Source of the DNA: Acidithiobacillus sp. | GTDB lineage: Bacteria; Pseudomonadota; Gammaproteobacteria; Acidithiobacillales; Acidithiobacillaceae | Assembly: GCF_023255755.1 (NCBI RefSeq) | Contig: NZ_JAGDVS010000005.1 | Span: 6,660 to 44,481 of the forward strand | Reading direction: 5' to 3' | DNA: 37,822 nucleotides | Shown: positions 1 to 9,480 of the stretch, one piece after another | How positions within the stretch are numbered: position 1 is the first letter of the stretch | Layout: each line of letters starts with the position of its first letter | Program-made: the position numbers and the translations under genes | Notes under the pieces: model-generated | Databases searched by the model: none | What the model was told of the DNA's origin: nothing | What the model saw: the letters and a program-made list of their open reading frames with translations, nothing else

Positions 1-32
1 GCACCATGACTTCGGCGCCGAAGTCATGGTGC
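1..32. repeat. Perfect 32-bp palindrome
   Basis: GCACCATGACTTCGGC|GCCGAAGTCATGGTGC is identical to its own reverse complement. Confidence 0.95.
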
Positions 33-844
33 TGGAAGCCTTGCCCCGACCTGTGGCGGAGATGGAAAAGGAGGTCGCGGAACAGTTGATGAAGGCCCTC
101 GCCCACAACAGCCCGCGCTTGCAGGTGTTGACCGGCGTCAAAGTAGCGGATGTCGCCGGGCAGGCCGGCCAGTTGGAGATCCGTTATCAGGCGGGTGAAG
201 AGGCCGCGACCTATGCCTGTGATCTGCTGCTGGTGGCGACGGGCAAGCGCCCGGACACCAGCGGTTTGAACCTTGCGGCGGCTGGCGTGACGCTCGGTGA
301 GCGGGCCGCCATCGCTGCGGATGCGACCGGGCGGAGCAATGTGCCCCATATTTATGCCGTGGGTGACGTCATTGGCGGTTACATGCTGGCCCACACGGCG
401 GGCCAGCAGGGGCGAGTTGCGGCGGCTAATCTGCTGGGTCATAGCGCTCGCTATGATGCGGCTAAAGACAGCGGTGTGACTTTCACCCGACCCCAATGCG
501 CCTTTGTCGGTGTCTCCCTGGAGCAGGCGAAGGCCGCGGGCATTGACGCGGTCGAGGTCAAGGTACCCCTGAGCATTGATGCCAAGGCGATGATGACCGG
601 CGAGACCGATGGTCTGATCAAAATTGTCGCCGACAAAGTCAGCCATCGCATTGTCGGTGTACACTTCCTGGCCGATCATGCGGATACCCTGGTGGGCGAG
701 GCGGTCCTGATGGTGAGCGCTGGTCTGACTCTGGAGCAGGTGGCCGAAGCCATTCATCCCCATCCAACGCAGACCGAACTCTTCGGCGAGATGGCGCGGC
801 GTCTGTTGTCCCGTCTGCGGCGCACCGCCAGGGCGGCGGGCTGA
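2..844 (+). CDS. lpdA: Dihydrolipoamide dehydrogenase-type FAD/NAD(P) disulfide oxidoreductase, 5'-truncated by the window edge
   Basis: Frame 2 is open from the window edge (HHDFGAEVMVLEALPRP...); NAD-domain strand 'GAEVMVLEA', FAD motif 'IYAVGDVIGGYMLAHTA', C-terminal dimerisation motif 'AIHPHPTQTE'. Confidence 0.85.
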   Translation, partial: HHDFGAEVMVLEALPRPVAEMEKEVAEQLMKALAHNSPRLQVLTGVKVADVAGQAGQLEIRYQAGEEAATYACDLLLVATGKRPDTSGLNLAAAGVTLGERAAIAADATGRSNVPHIYAVGDVIGGYMLAHTAGQQGRVAAANLLGHSARYDAAKDSGVTFTRPQCAFVGVSLEQAKAAGIDAVEVKVPLSIDAKAMMTGETDGLIKIVADKVSHRIVGVHFLADHADTLVGEAVLMVSAGLTLEQVAEAIHPHPTQTELFGEMARRLLSRLRRTARAAG

Positions 845-1006
845 TTAGATGAGACGACACCCGCAGGAGCTGATAGTGCCCAAACATTCCAGCATAGAGG
901 GGGTCTTAAGCTGGCCCATATCGCGGCTTGACGCCTGCGCGTAAAAGCGAGCAAAATACTCGGGTATCCACTGGATGAAGCGCTGCGGCGCATGGAGCGA
1001 TGCATA

Positions 1007-1378
1007 ATGAGCACAGCAACAGAAACAATGACCAATCTGGATTCCATCCCCCCGGTTATGACCCTGACGCAAAATGCAGCGGACAAGATTGCCTCGCTGA
1101 TCGAAGAAGAGGGTTCTGAAGATCTGAAGCTACGCGTCTTTGTGACGGGTGGCGGTTGTTCCGGTTTTCAGTATGGCTTTACTTTCGATGAGAATATGAA
1201 TGAAGGCGATACGGAAGTGCATCAGTTCGGTGTGAGCCTGCTGATTGACCCCATGAGTTATCAGTATCTGGTCGGCGCAGAGATTGACTACAGCGAGGGA
1301 TTGGAGGGCGCACAATTCGTCATCAAAAATCCCAACGCAACGACCACCTGCGGGTGCGGATCTTCCTTCTCGGCCTGA
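1007..1378 (+). CDS. erpA: Iron-sulfur cluster insertion protein, A-type carrier (ErpA-like)
   Basis: '[21 protein letters not shown]' and C-terminal '[12 protein letters not shown]' (three conserved Cys of HesB/IscA/ErpA). GGAG at about 994 supports the ATG at 1007 over 992. Confidence 0.92.
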   Translation: MSTATETMTNLDSIPPVMTLTQNAADKIASLIEEEGSEDLKLRVFVTGGGCSGFQYGFTFDENMNEGDTEVHQFGVSLLIDPMSYQYLVGAEIDYSEGLEGAQFVIKNPNATTTCGCGSSFSA

Positions 1379-1407
1379 TCGCTGACTGGTACGGAAGTGC
1401 CCCCAAG

Positions 1408-1435
1408 GGGAGGCTGACGGCCTCCCTTTTATTTT
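1408..1435 (+). terminator. Rho-independent terminator downstream of erpA
   Basis: GGGAGGC-TGACG-GCCTCCC stem-loop followed by TTTTATTTT. Confidence 0.85.
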
Positions 1436-1572
1436 ACGGGCAGGTTATGATGATCTGGCGGCTGTCGTCCGAAAGCCTTTGTGCAGGATGCTGCCCGTGA
1501 GCAGTGCCCTGGCTGGCGGGGACCGCCGAAGGTCCGGGCAGTCAATCATCAGAATGATAAAAGGAGTTCTGT

Positions 1573-2733
1573 ATGGCGGAACCGAACTTTGCGCCAGGTC
1601 TGGAGGGTGTGGCTGCAACCCACTCCAGCATTTCCAACATTGACGGTGTCGCTGGTTTACTGAGTTACCGTGGTTTTGCCATTGCGGATCTTGTGGCACA
1701 CAGCAGCTTCGAGGAAGTAGCGCTTTTGCTGCTGGACGGCGCCCTGCCGAGCGCCACTGATCTGGGACAATTCGATCACGGGCTGCGCACACACCGCCAA
1801 GTCAAATACAATGTCCGGGAAATCATGAAGTTCATGCCCGTGACCGGGCATCCCATGGATATGTTGCACTGTGCCGTGGCCAGTCTGGGCATGTTCTACC
1901 CGCAGCAGGAACTCTCCGATGCCGAGCGCGAAAATACGCCCCATCTGGATGCCATGGCGATGCGGATTATTGCCCGTATGCCGACTATCGTTGCCATGTG
2001 GGAACAAATGCGTTTTGGCAACGATCCTATTCCACCACGCCCAGACCTTAGTCATGCGGCTAACTTCCTGTATATGTTGTCGGGTCGTGATCCGGATTCG
2101 GCCCTCGCCAAAATCCTTGACTCCTGCCTGATTCTGCACGCCGAGCACACCATCAATGCCAGTACCTTCTCGGTGCTGGTGACCGGTTCTACCCTGACCA
2201 ATCCTTACCATGTTATCGGTGGGGCCGTTGGCACTCTGGCCGGCCCCTTGCACGGCGGCGCCAATCAGAAGGTCGTGGAAATGCTGGAAGAAATTGGTTC
2301 TGCCCAGCAGGTAGGCGCCTATCTCGATGCGAAAATGGCTAACAAGGACAAGATCTGGGGCTTTGGGCATCGCGTCTATAAGACCCGCGATCCGCGCGCG
2401 GCGATTCTCAAGGAGATGATGGAAGGTCTGGCCAGTCACGGTCATTTGCGCCACAGTCGCCTTTTTGAAATCGCCATAGAGGTGGAACGCCAGGCTACGG
2501 AGCGACTCGGTCCCAAGGGCATCCATGCCAATGTGGATTTCTACTCGGGCGTGCTGTATCACGAGATGGGCATCAAAGCGGACCTTTTTACGCCTATTTT
2601 TGCTATGGCGCGTTCTGCGGGTTGGCTGGCTCATTGGCGGGAGCAACTGGCGAACAACCGGATTTTCCGGCCTACGCAGGTGTATACAGGGGAACAAGGT
2701 AAAAGCTATGTTCCTATTGCGCAACGATTTTAG
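1573..2733 (+). CDS. gltA: Citrate synthase
   Basis: Family motifs 'GLLSYRGFAI', 'LHAEHTINASTFS', 'GPLHGGANQKV', 'GFGHRVYKTRDPRA'; RBS AAGGAG upstream. Confidence 0.93.
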   Translation: MAEPNFAPGLEGVAATHSSISNIDGVAGLLSYRGFAIADLVAHSSFEEVALLLLDGALPSATDLGQFDHGLRTHRQVKYNVREIMKFMPVTGHPMDMLHCAVASLGMFYPQQELSDAERENTPHLDAMAMRIIARMPTIVAMWEQMRFGNDPIPPRPDLSHAANFLYMLSGRDPDSALAKILDSCLILHAEHTINASTFSVLVTGSTLTNPYHVIGGAVGTLAGPLHGGANQKVVEMLEEIGSAQQVGAYLDAKMANKDKIWGFGHRVYKTRDPRAAILKEMMEGLASHGHLRHSRLFEIAIEVERQATERLGPKGIHANVDFYSGVLYHEMGIKADLFTPIFAMARSAGWLAHWREQLANNRIFRPTQVYTGEQGKSYVPIAQRF

Positions 2734-2742
2734 GAAAAACGT

Positions 2743-4053
2743 ATGACAGAGGTTTTACGGGATATCCCCTTCCTGGCCACGGATCGGGTGGAGGCTCTGC
2801 TGGACATTGAGCGTCATCTGATCGCCGAGCAATCCACGATTGAGCGCTGGTTTCGGGGACAATGGCAGCGGACGCCGCCGCCTTTCTATGCCTCTGTGGA
2901 CTTGCGCAATGCCGGTTTCAAGCTAGCGCCCGTGGACACCAATCTGTTTTCGGCGGGATTTAATAACCTCAATCCGGAGTTTTCGTCGCTCTATGTGGCG
3001 GCGATCCAGCATTTTCTCAATCAGTATTACCCGGGTCTGGAGCGGGTGCTCCTGATCCCGGAAAATCATACCCGTAACCTCTTCTACCTGGAGAATGTGG
3101 CGCGGCTGCGCGAGTTGCTGGAACTCTCGGGTCTCGAAGTGCGGGTGGGTTCACTGATTTTGGAAGAGCGCACGACCAATGATTTGCCTTCGGGCAACCA
3201 ACTGCTCCTGGAACCGCTGCGACGAGAGGGTGGGCGTATCTCGACCGCCGGTTTCGATGCACAGTTGGTTTTGCTGAATAATGACCTGTCAGGCGGTGTT
3301 CCAGAAATACTGGAACATCTTGAACAGCCTATTCTACCACCCCTCGCCGCGGGCTGGCGCAATAGGCGCAAGTCCCAGCATTTTGCTCACTATCGCTCTG
3401 CAGCACAGGAACTGGCGGAGGTGATCGACATCGATCCCTGGCTGATTGATCCCGTTTTTCGCCGCTGTCAAGGCATTGATTTTATGCGTTCCGAAGGCCG
3501 CGAGTGTCTGGTCGCTAATGTAGATGCGGTACTGGCGATTACCCGCGAGCGTTACGGCCACTATGGTATTCGCCAGCGCCCTTTTGTCATCGTGAAAGCA
3601 GACGCTGGTACCTATGGTATGGGAATCATGACCGCCTATTCGGGTGAGGAGTTTCTGGATCTTAATCGCAAGGAACGGACCCGCATGGCTAAAGGTAAAG
3701 AGGGTTTGCCGGTGAGTGATGTTTTTATTCAGGAGGGGGTGTATACCTTCGAGCAAACTGCCCAGGAGGCGGTGGCGGAGCCGGTGGTGTATATGATCGG
3801 TCAGCAGGTGCTGGGTGGCTTTTACCGGGTGCATACCGAGCGCGGGCGCGATGAAAACCTCAATGCCCCTGGAGCACATTTTGAGCCCATGGCCTTTGGC
3901 CAGACCTGCGTGGTTCCTTGCCGGAAATCACCGCCCGATGCACCGGTGAACCGCTATTACGCCTATGGCGTCATCGCGCGCCTGGCGCTGGTGGCCGCGG
4001 CACGGGAGATGGCGGACTGGCGGATACACGATGCGCAGGAGGCCGGCCAATGA
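2743..4053 (+). CDS. gshA: Glutamate-cysteine ligase, the Acidithiobacillus/proteobacterial GshA type
   Basis: Whole-protein resemblance to the 'T. ferrooxidans-type' GshA family (e.g. 'VDTNLFSAGFNNLN', 'VIVKADAGTYGMGIMT'); immediately followed by gshB. Confidence 0.88.
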   Translation: MTEVLRDIPFLATDRVEALLDIERHLIAEQSTIERWFRGQWQRTPPPFYASVDLRNAGFKLAPVDTNLFSAGFNNLNPEFSSLYVAAIQHFLNQYYPGLERVLLIPENHTRNLFYLENVARLRELLELSGLEVRVGSLILEERTTNDLPSGNQLLLEPLRREGGRISTAGFDAQLVLLNNDLSGGVPEILEHLEQPILPPLAAGWRNRRKSQHFAHYRSAAQELAEVIDIDPWLIDPVFRRCQGIDFMRSEGRECLVANVDAVLAITRERYGHYGIRQRPFVIVKADAGTYGMGIMTAYSGEEFLDLNRKERTRMAKGKEGLPVSDVFIQEGVYTFEQTAQEAVAEPVVYMIGQQVLGGFYRVHTERGRDENLNAPGAHFEPMAFGQTCVVPCRKSPPDAPVNRYYAYGVIARLALVAAAREMADWRIHDAQEAGQ

Positions 4054-4988
4054 GCGCGCTCCAGGCCGCCGTACTTATGGACCCCATCGCCGGGATCAAA
4101 CCGGCTAAAGATACGACCTTCGCCATGCTGCTCGCAGCGCAGGCACGCGGGCACCAATGCCGGGTGTTTACTCTTTCCGACCTGTTTCTGCGTGATGGCT
4201 GTTCCTGGGGACGATTACGTGCCGTCGTCGTGCGCGATGACGTGGAAGATTACTTTACGCTGGGTGAGACAGAAGAACGTCCCCTCGCCGACATGGATGT
4301 GGTCCTCATGCGTAAGGACCCGCCCGTGGGGCTGGAATATCTCACTGCCTGCTATCTGCTGGAGCACGCAGGTACCTGGGTGGTCAACGATCCGATCAGT
4401 CTGCGCAATGCCAATGAAAAGCTCTATGCCCTGCATTTCCCAGAGTTTCTGCCGCCTTTGCTGGTGAGTCGCGATCTCGGGGATTTACGGGCCTTTCTCG
4501 CCGAACACGGCGAAATTGTCGTCAAACCGCTTTCGGCGCGTGGCGGCGAAGGGGTGTTCTATCTGCACCTGCAGGACCGCAATGTCGGCAGTATTCTCGA
4601 GACGGTGACGGGCTGGGGTCAGCATTATGTGATGGCGCAGCGCTATCTGCCCGCGATCCGCGAGGGAGATAAACGGATTCTCATGGTGGATGGCGTCCCG
4701 GTGCCAGGTGCCCTGCTGCGGGTGCCTTCGGCCGCAGATTTTCGCGGTAATCTGGTGGCAGGTGCAACGGGGGTGGCGGCGGAGATCAATGACCGCGATC
4801 GGGACATCTGCGCGGCGATAGGCCCAGCCTTGCGCGCCGCGGGCCTGCTTTTTGTCGGTCTGGATGTGATCGGCGGGTATGTGACGGAGATCAATGTCAC
4901 CAGCCCCACCGGGGCACGGGAGATCAGGCGATTCTTTGGGGTCGACGCGGCGGATCTGCTCTGGCAGCGTCTGGAGCGGGGGCGATGA
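4050..4988 (+). CDS. gshB: Glutathione synthase
   Basis: ATP-grasp protein with 'MDPIAGIKPAKDTTFAMLLAAQ', 'VLMRKDPPVGLEYLTACYLLE', 'VVKPLSARGGEGVF', 'EINVTSPTGAREI'. Starts at ATG 4050, overlapping the gshA stop (ATGA). Confidence 0.95.
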   Translation: MSALQAAVLMDPIAGIKPAKDTTFAMLLAAQARGHQCRVFTLSDLFLRDGCSWGRLRAVVVRDDVEDYFTLGETEERPLADMDVVLMRKDPPVGLEYLTACYLLEHAGTWVVNDPISLRNANEKLYALHFPEFLPPLLVSRDLGDLRAFLAEHGEIVVKPLSARGGEGVFYLHLQDRNVGSILETVTGWGQHYVMAQRYLPAIREGDKRILMVDGVPVPGALLRVPSAADFRGNLVAGATGVAAEINDRDRDICAAIGPALRAAGLLFVGLDVIGGYVTEINVTSPTGAREIRRFFGVDAADLLWQRLERGR

Positions 4989-5057
4989 TGCACCCGGTCC
5001 GCGTGACCGGTCATGGGCACCTGCCGTTTTCGGGCTAAAACACGTATCATAGGGCTT

Positions 5058-5615
5058 ATGACCTTTTCTTCTCTCAAAAATCATCTGCTCATTGCCATGC
5101 CCGCGCTGCACGACGGCGTTTTTGATCGTACCGTGATTGTGGTCTGCGAGCACAATGCCGAAGGCGCCATGGGCGTGGTTATCAACCGGCTGGTGGACAT
5201 CAACATGTCCGATGCCCTGCGGGCGGTGGACATCCAGCCCTCTGAAGAAATGATCCATCGCCCGGTGTACTGGGGCGGGCCGATCCAGCCTCAGCATGGA
5301 TTTATTCTGCATTCGCCGCGGGGCGAATGGCTTTCCAGTCTGGAGGTCAATGACGATCTGGCGCTGACCAGTTCGCCGGATATTCTGCAGGCGATTTCTC
5401 AGCACGAAGAGCCGCAACGTTATCTGCTGACCCTGGGCTATGCTGGCTGGGGCGCGCAGCAACTGGAAGCGGAGCTGCAGGATAACGCCTGGTTACACGG
5501 CCCCTTGGATATGGCGGTGATTTTCGACCTGCCCGCCAGTGAGCGCTGGCAGGCCGCGGCGCGCTTGCTGGGGGTGGACATGCGCCTGCTCAGCGGTGCG
5601 GCAGGTCATGCCTGA
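5058..5615 (+). CDS. yqgE: YqgE/AlgH family protein (UPF0301)
   Basis: 'LKNHLLIAMPALHDGVFDRTVIVVCEHNAEGAMGVVINR', 'YWGGPIQPQHGFILH', 'TLGYAGWGAQQLEAEL'. Start placed at ATG 5058. Confidence 0.93.
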   Translation: MTFSSLKNHLLIAMPALHDGVFDRTVIVVCEHNAEGAMGVVINRLVDINMSDALRAVDIQPSEEMIHRPVYWGGPIQPQHGFILHSPRGEWLSSLEVNDDLALTSSPDILQAISQHEEPQRYLLTLGYAGWGAQQLEAELQDNAWLHGPLDMAVIFDLPASERWQAAARLLGVDMRLLSGAAGHA

Positions 5616-6039
5616 GCGGAGCGGGCCGCTGCTCGGGATAGATTTCGGTGAGCGCCGGATCGGGATTGCGGTTTTGGGGGAGTCGGGGTTGGCGCCGCAA
5701 GGGGTTGCCACCCTGCGCAATGGCGAGAGTGGCCCGGACTGGGATGGCTTCGCGCGTATTCTCAAAGAATGGCAGCCTCGCGCGCTGGTTCTTGGTCTGC
5801 CCCTGCACATGGATGGCAGCGAGGGATTCATGGTCGGACGGGTACGCAAATTCGCGGAAAGTTTGCAGCGCCGTTTCTCCTTGCCTATCCATTGGGTGGA
5901 TGAGCGCCTGAGCAGCCACGCCGCCGAGCTGGTGCTGAAAGATCGCGCTTTTTCTGAAAAAAAGCGGGGCCGCTTGCTGGATCAGGCCGCTGCCTGCGAG
6001 ATTTTGTGGACCTTTCATAACGCCGGAGGAGACGCATGA
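5608..6039 (+). CDS. ruvX: Holliday junction resolvase-like protein YqgF/RuvX
   Basis: 'LLGIDFGERRIGIAV', 'VLGLPLHMDGSEG', 'HWVDERLSSHAAE'; overlaps yqgE by 8 nt. Confidence 0.93.
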   Translation: MPERSGPLLGIDFGERRIGIAVLGESGLAPQGVATLRNGESGPDWDGFARILKEWQPRALVLGLPLHMDGSEGFMVGRVRKFAESLQRRFSLPIHWVDERLSSHAAELVLKDRAFSEKKRGRLLDQAAACEILWTFHNAGGDA

Positions 6040-6542
6040 CGACCGACTGGGATGTGAGCGCGCTGTTGGAGGTTATGGCGCGTGATCTGCGTCCCCTCAT
6101 TGATCCGGAGCAGGCGGCGATGATCGGCATTTTTACCGGCGGCGTCTGGCTGGCGCGCACCCTGCACGCCGCACTCGGTTTGCAGCAGCCCCTGGGGCAG
6201 GTGGATATCTCTTTTTATCGCGACGACTTCAGCCAGATCGGCCTGCACCCGCAGGTGCGCGCCTCGGATATCCCCTTTGATGTCGATGGCCGCGATATCA
6301 TTCTGGTGGACGATGTCCTCTACACCGGCCGCACCGTGCGCGCCGCTATGAATGAAATATTCGACTATGGGCGACCGGCCCGCATCCGTCTGGCGGTGCT
6401 GGTAGATCGCGCCGGGCACGAGCTGCCAGTGGCCGCCGATGTGGCGGCGCTACGCCTGAATGCCACAGCGGGCGAGCACATTAAGCTGCGCGGCCCCGAC
6501 CCCTTGCGTCTGGAACTGGAGCAGCGGAGGCCGCAGCCATGA
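6036..6542 (+). CDS. pyrR: Bifunctional pyrimidine operon regulator/uracil phosphoribosyltransferase PyrR
   Basis: PRPP loop '[22 protein letters not shown]'; '[13 protein letters not shown]', '[13 protein letters not shown]'. Confidence 0.93.
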   Translation: MTTDWDVSALLEVMARDLRPLIDPEQAAMIGIFTGGVWLARTLHAALGLQQPLGQVDISFYRDDFSQIGLHPQVRASDIPFDVDGRDIILVDDVLYTGRTVRAAMNEIFDYGRPARIRLAVLVDRAGHELPVAADVAALRLNATAGEHIKLRGPDPLRLELEQRRPQP

Positions 6543-7525
6543 GTGCCACCATCTTTCGTTTTGGTGAAGGAAACCCGCAATATGATGCCCAGGGTCGTCT
6601 GCGTCATCTGCTCAGTACCGAAGGGCTCCGGGAGCGCGAGTTACTGCAGATTCTCGATACGGCGGAATCTTTCCTCAGTATTGCCCACCGCAGTGTCAAA
6701 AAGACCCCCACCCTGCGTGGCCGCACCATCGTCAATCTCTTTTTTGAGAACAGCACGCGGACCCGCAGCACCTTTGAACTGGCCGCCAAGCGCCTCTCGG
6801 CGGATGTGCTGAATATCGCCGTCAGCAGCAGTAGTGCCAGCAAGGGCGAATCCCTCATGGATACGGTCAATAATCTGATGGCCATGCAGGTGGATGGTTT
6901 TGTCATCCGCCATCCTGAGGCGGGAGCAGTTCATCTGGTCGCGCGCCATCTCGGCGACTCGGCGCTGGTAGTGAATGCCGGTGACGGTCAGCACGCCCAT
7001 CCCACCCAGGCCCTGCTGGATGTGTTCACCATCCGCCGTTTGGCGGGGCCGATTGAAGACCGGGTGGTGGCCATTGTCGGTGATGTGCTCCATTCGCGGG
7101 TGGCGCGCTCGCAGATTCATGCCTTGTCCATTCTCGGCTGTCCGGAAATTCGCGTCATCGGCCCGCGTACCCTGGTGCCCGAAGAACTCTCGGCGCTGGG
7201 GGTGCATGTCTACCACGATCTGCAGGCCGGTTTGCGCGGGGTGGATGTGATTTGCGCCCTGCGCCTGCAACGGGAGCGCATGGAGTCGCACCGTCTGCCC
7301 AGTCTCGATGAATTTCATCGCCGCTTCGGGCTGACCCCGGAGCGCTTGCAGTGGGCAGAACCCGGCGCGCTGGTGCTGCATCCGGGTCCCATGAACCGCG
7401 GGGTGGAAATCGCCTCGGAGGTGGCGGATGGTGCTCAGGCGGTGATTCTCCAACAGGTAGCCCATGGTCTGGCGGTGCGGATGGCGGTGCTCACCATCCT
7501 CTCTGGCGCGGCGGGCGGGGAGTGA
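6539..7525 (+). CDS. pyrB: Aspartate carbamoyltransferase catalytic subunit
   Basis: '[21 protein letters not shown]' (carbamoyl phosphate site), '[20 protein letters not shown]', '[11 protein letters not shown]'. Confidence 0.96.
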   Translation: MSATIFRFGEGNPQYDAQGRLRHLLSTEGLRERELLQILDTAESFLSIAHRSVKKTPTLRGRTIVNLFFENSTRTRSTFELAAKRLSADVLNIAVSSSSASKGESLMDTVNNLMAMQVDGFVIRHPEAGAVHLVARHLGDSALVVNAGDGQHAHPTQALLDVFTIRRLAGPIEDRVVAIVGDVLHSRVARSQIHALSILGCPEIRVIGPRTLVPEELSALGVHVYHDLQAGLRGVDVICALRLQRERMESHRLPSLDEFHRRFGLTPERLQWAEPGALVLHPGPMNRGVEIASEVADGAQAVILQQVAHGLAVRMAVLTILSGAAGGE

Positions 7526-7530
7526 GGACC

Positions 7531-8805
7531 ATGCACAGAATCATACGCAATATTCGGGTCATGGATCCCGGCGATGGCTTTGACGCGGTCACCGATCTGG
7601 CCATAGCCGACGGCCGGATTGTCGCGCGGGGGCCTCTGCCTTCTGACTTTACCGCAGAAGAGGTGCTGGATGGCAGTGGCTTGATCGCCTGCCCCGGTTT
7701 CGTCGAAACCTCTTTTCAGGCGCACACGCCCGGTCATGGCCGGGATGGTGATCTTGCCAGTGAATTATGCGCGGCGGTGGCCGGTGGCGTGACTCAGGTT
7801 TTGCTGCGGCCGGATACCCAGCCCATGGCGGATACCTCGGCCGTTTTACAGGAGCAGCGCGTCCTGGCGGATCGTCTGGCCTTGGCCAAGGTGCATCTGT
7901 CCGGTGCCTTTACGACCCAGCTTCAGGGTGCGGCGCTGACCGAGATGGCGAGTTTGGCAGAGGCTGGCGCCATTGCCTTTGGTCAGGCCAAAGAGCCCGT
8001 ACCCAGTGCGGCCTTGTTGCGGCTGGCGCTGAGCTATGCTGCGGATTTGGGTTTGCCCGTATTACTCCATGGCGAAGAGCCAGAGTTGGCGGCCCATGGG
8101 GTGATGCACGAAGGCCGTCTGAGCATCCGCTTAGGCCTGACCGGACGCCCGGCGGCGGCGGAGCAGATCGGTGTGCAGCGGGATATCGCCATTGCTGCGC
8201 TCAGCGACTGTTCCATCCATTTCCCGCATTTGAGTACCGCTGCGGCGGTGGCCGAGGTTGCAGCAGCGCGGCAGCGTGGTGAGCCGGTGACATGTGGTGT
8301 GAGTATCCACCATCTGCTGCTCAGCGAGCAGGATGTCGGTTTCTTCAATCTCCACGCCAAGATTCTGCCGCCCTTGCGCTCCACTGCAGAGCGCGATGCC
8401 CTGCGCCATGCGCTGGCTACGGGCGTTATAACGACCATCAGCAGTGATCACAGCCCTTGGGGCGTGGACCGCGAGGGCATGACCTTTACCCAGGCGCCCT
8501 TCGGCATTGCGTCCGTGGAATGGCTTCTGCCCCTGACGCTGCGGCTGGTGGATGAAGGGGTGGTGGATTTGATGACGGTACTGAGCCTGCTGAGTGTCGG
8601 CCCGGCCCAGGCCCTTGGTTTGCCCGCGCAGTCCCTGGCTGTCGGCGCCGCCGCTGACCTTTGTATCTTCGATCCGGAGTCCTATTTCACCGTGGAGCCG
8701 GCGCGGCAATGGAGCCGGGGCCGGAATCTTCCCTATGGCCAGTGGGAGTTGCGTGGGCAGGTGCGATATACCCTGGTGGAGGGGCGGGTGGTTTTCCGCG
8801 GGTGA
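7531..8805 (+). CDS. pyrC': Dihydroorotase-like protein, probably non-catalytic (PyrC'/PyrX type)
   Basis: Amidohydrolase fold similar to type I dihydroorotase, adjacent to pyrB; the metal-binding D-x-H-x-H motif is replaced by 'PGFVETSFQAHTPG'. Start taken at ATG 7531 after pyrB. Confidence 0.85.
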   Translation: MHRIIRNIRVMDPGDGFDAVTDLAIADGRIVARGPLPSDFTAEEVLDGSGLIACPGFVETSFQAHTPGHGRDGDLASELCAAVAGGVTQVLLRPDTQPMADTSAVLQEQRVLADRLALAKVHLSGAFTTQLQGAALTEMASLAEAGAIAFGQAKEPVPSAALLRLALSYAADLGLPVLLHGEEPELAAHGVMHEGRLSIRLGLTGRPAAAEQIGVQRDIAIAALSDCSIHFPHLSTAAAVAEVAAARQRGEPVTCGVSIHHLLLSEQDVGFFNLHAKILPPLRSTAERDALRHALATGVITTISSDHSPWGVDREGMTFTQAPFGIASVEWLLPLTLRLVDEGVVDLMTVLSLLSVGPAQALGLPAQSLAVGAAADLCIFDPESYFTVEPARQWSRGRNLPYGQWELRGQVRYTLVEGRVVFRG

Positions 8806-8814
8806 GGGTAACGC

Positions 8815-9480
8815 TCACTTTGGATGGGTTATAATAATTTTTTTCTGCTTGAGTGGAATCACATTTGACTGTGAATGATTGGCATATGTATCCCAACTCG
8901 GTGCGTATTCCTCAGCCTGATTTCCCCATACGGACCACCCTTTACGTGGACCTCTGGCGAATAGTTCAAGGTAGGGTCCGGGGCTGCATGCCTCAATGAT
9001 AGCGTATTGCTCGTCTGGTTTGCGGCTATGTTCGCGCTTTTGTGAAGAAATGATGTTCTCCTGACTTCTCCCCGGCTGCAAGGTCCGGGCATTTTTTCCT
9101 CGGACACCAAAAAGGATCATCTCTGTTACATTTCGGAAATAAAAACCGACGCCTCTTCTGTCAGGCCCACCATCTTTTCTGATTTTGTACCATATCATAT
9201 TGGTTTTATAGGTGAATCCCCAGTGCTCCATTACCTGCATACCGTCGGCCAGGAGCGCGTTCGGCACCCAAAGATAGAGGTGTGCCATGTCGGTGACGAT
9301 TGTTTCTACAGGAAGTTCTTTTATTTCTTGCAGAGTCATCGTTGAGTATCGGGAGAGACGCTTGTGCTCTGGCGCCATCTTCCCGGTCCTGTTCTGAAAC
9401 TGCCAGGGTGGATCGGCGAGAACGGTGGTGAATTTTCTTTTCCCTACCGCTTCCAGCAAATCGTCAGATGCGCTCATCAT
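8815..9480 (-). CDS. MT-A70 family adenine-N6 DNA methyltransferase (R-M modification subunit)
   Basis: 'FTTVLADPPWQFQNRTG' (DPPW catalytic motif), 'HLYLWVPNALLADGMQVMEHWGFTYKTNMIWYK', 'RKPDEQYAIIEACSPGPYLELFAR'. ATG at 9480 overlaps the upstream gene's TAA by one base. Confidence 0.92.
   Translation of the reverse strand: MMSASDDLLEAVGKRKFTTVLADPPWQFQNRTGKMAPEHKRLSRYSTMTLQEIKELPVETIVTDMAHLYLWVPNALLADGMQVMEHWGFTYKTNMIWYKIRKDGGPDRRGVGFYFRNVTEMILFGVRGKNARTLQPGRSQENIISSQKREHSRKPDEQYAIIEACSPGPYLELFARGPRKGWSVWGNQAEEYAPSWDTYANHSQSNVIPLKQKKIIITHPK

Noticed and set aside
928-960. TTGACG...AAAATACT upstream of erpA as a sigma-70 promoter
   Set aside because: Spacer is about 20 nt or more, and no good -10 lies at 16-18 nt.
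1657-2724. 355-aa ORF on the minus strand
   Set aside because: Antisense to gltA, whose product is clearly citrate synthase; composition typical of a shadow ORF.
4485-5462. 325-aa minus-strand ORF
   Set aside because: Antisense to gshB and yqgE; no recognisable domain.
6641-7465. 274-aa minus-strand ORF
   Set aside because: Antisense to pyrB.
8801-8818. GTGAG/CTCAC short inverted repeat between convergent pyrC' and the methyltransferase
   Set aside because: Only a 5-bp stem and no T-tract adjacent; may be chance.
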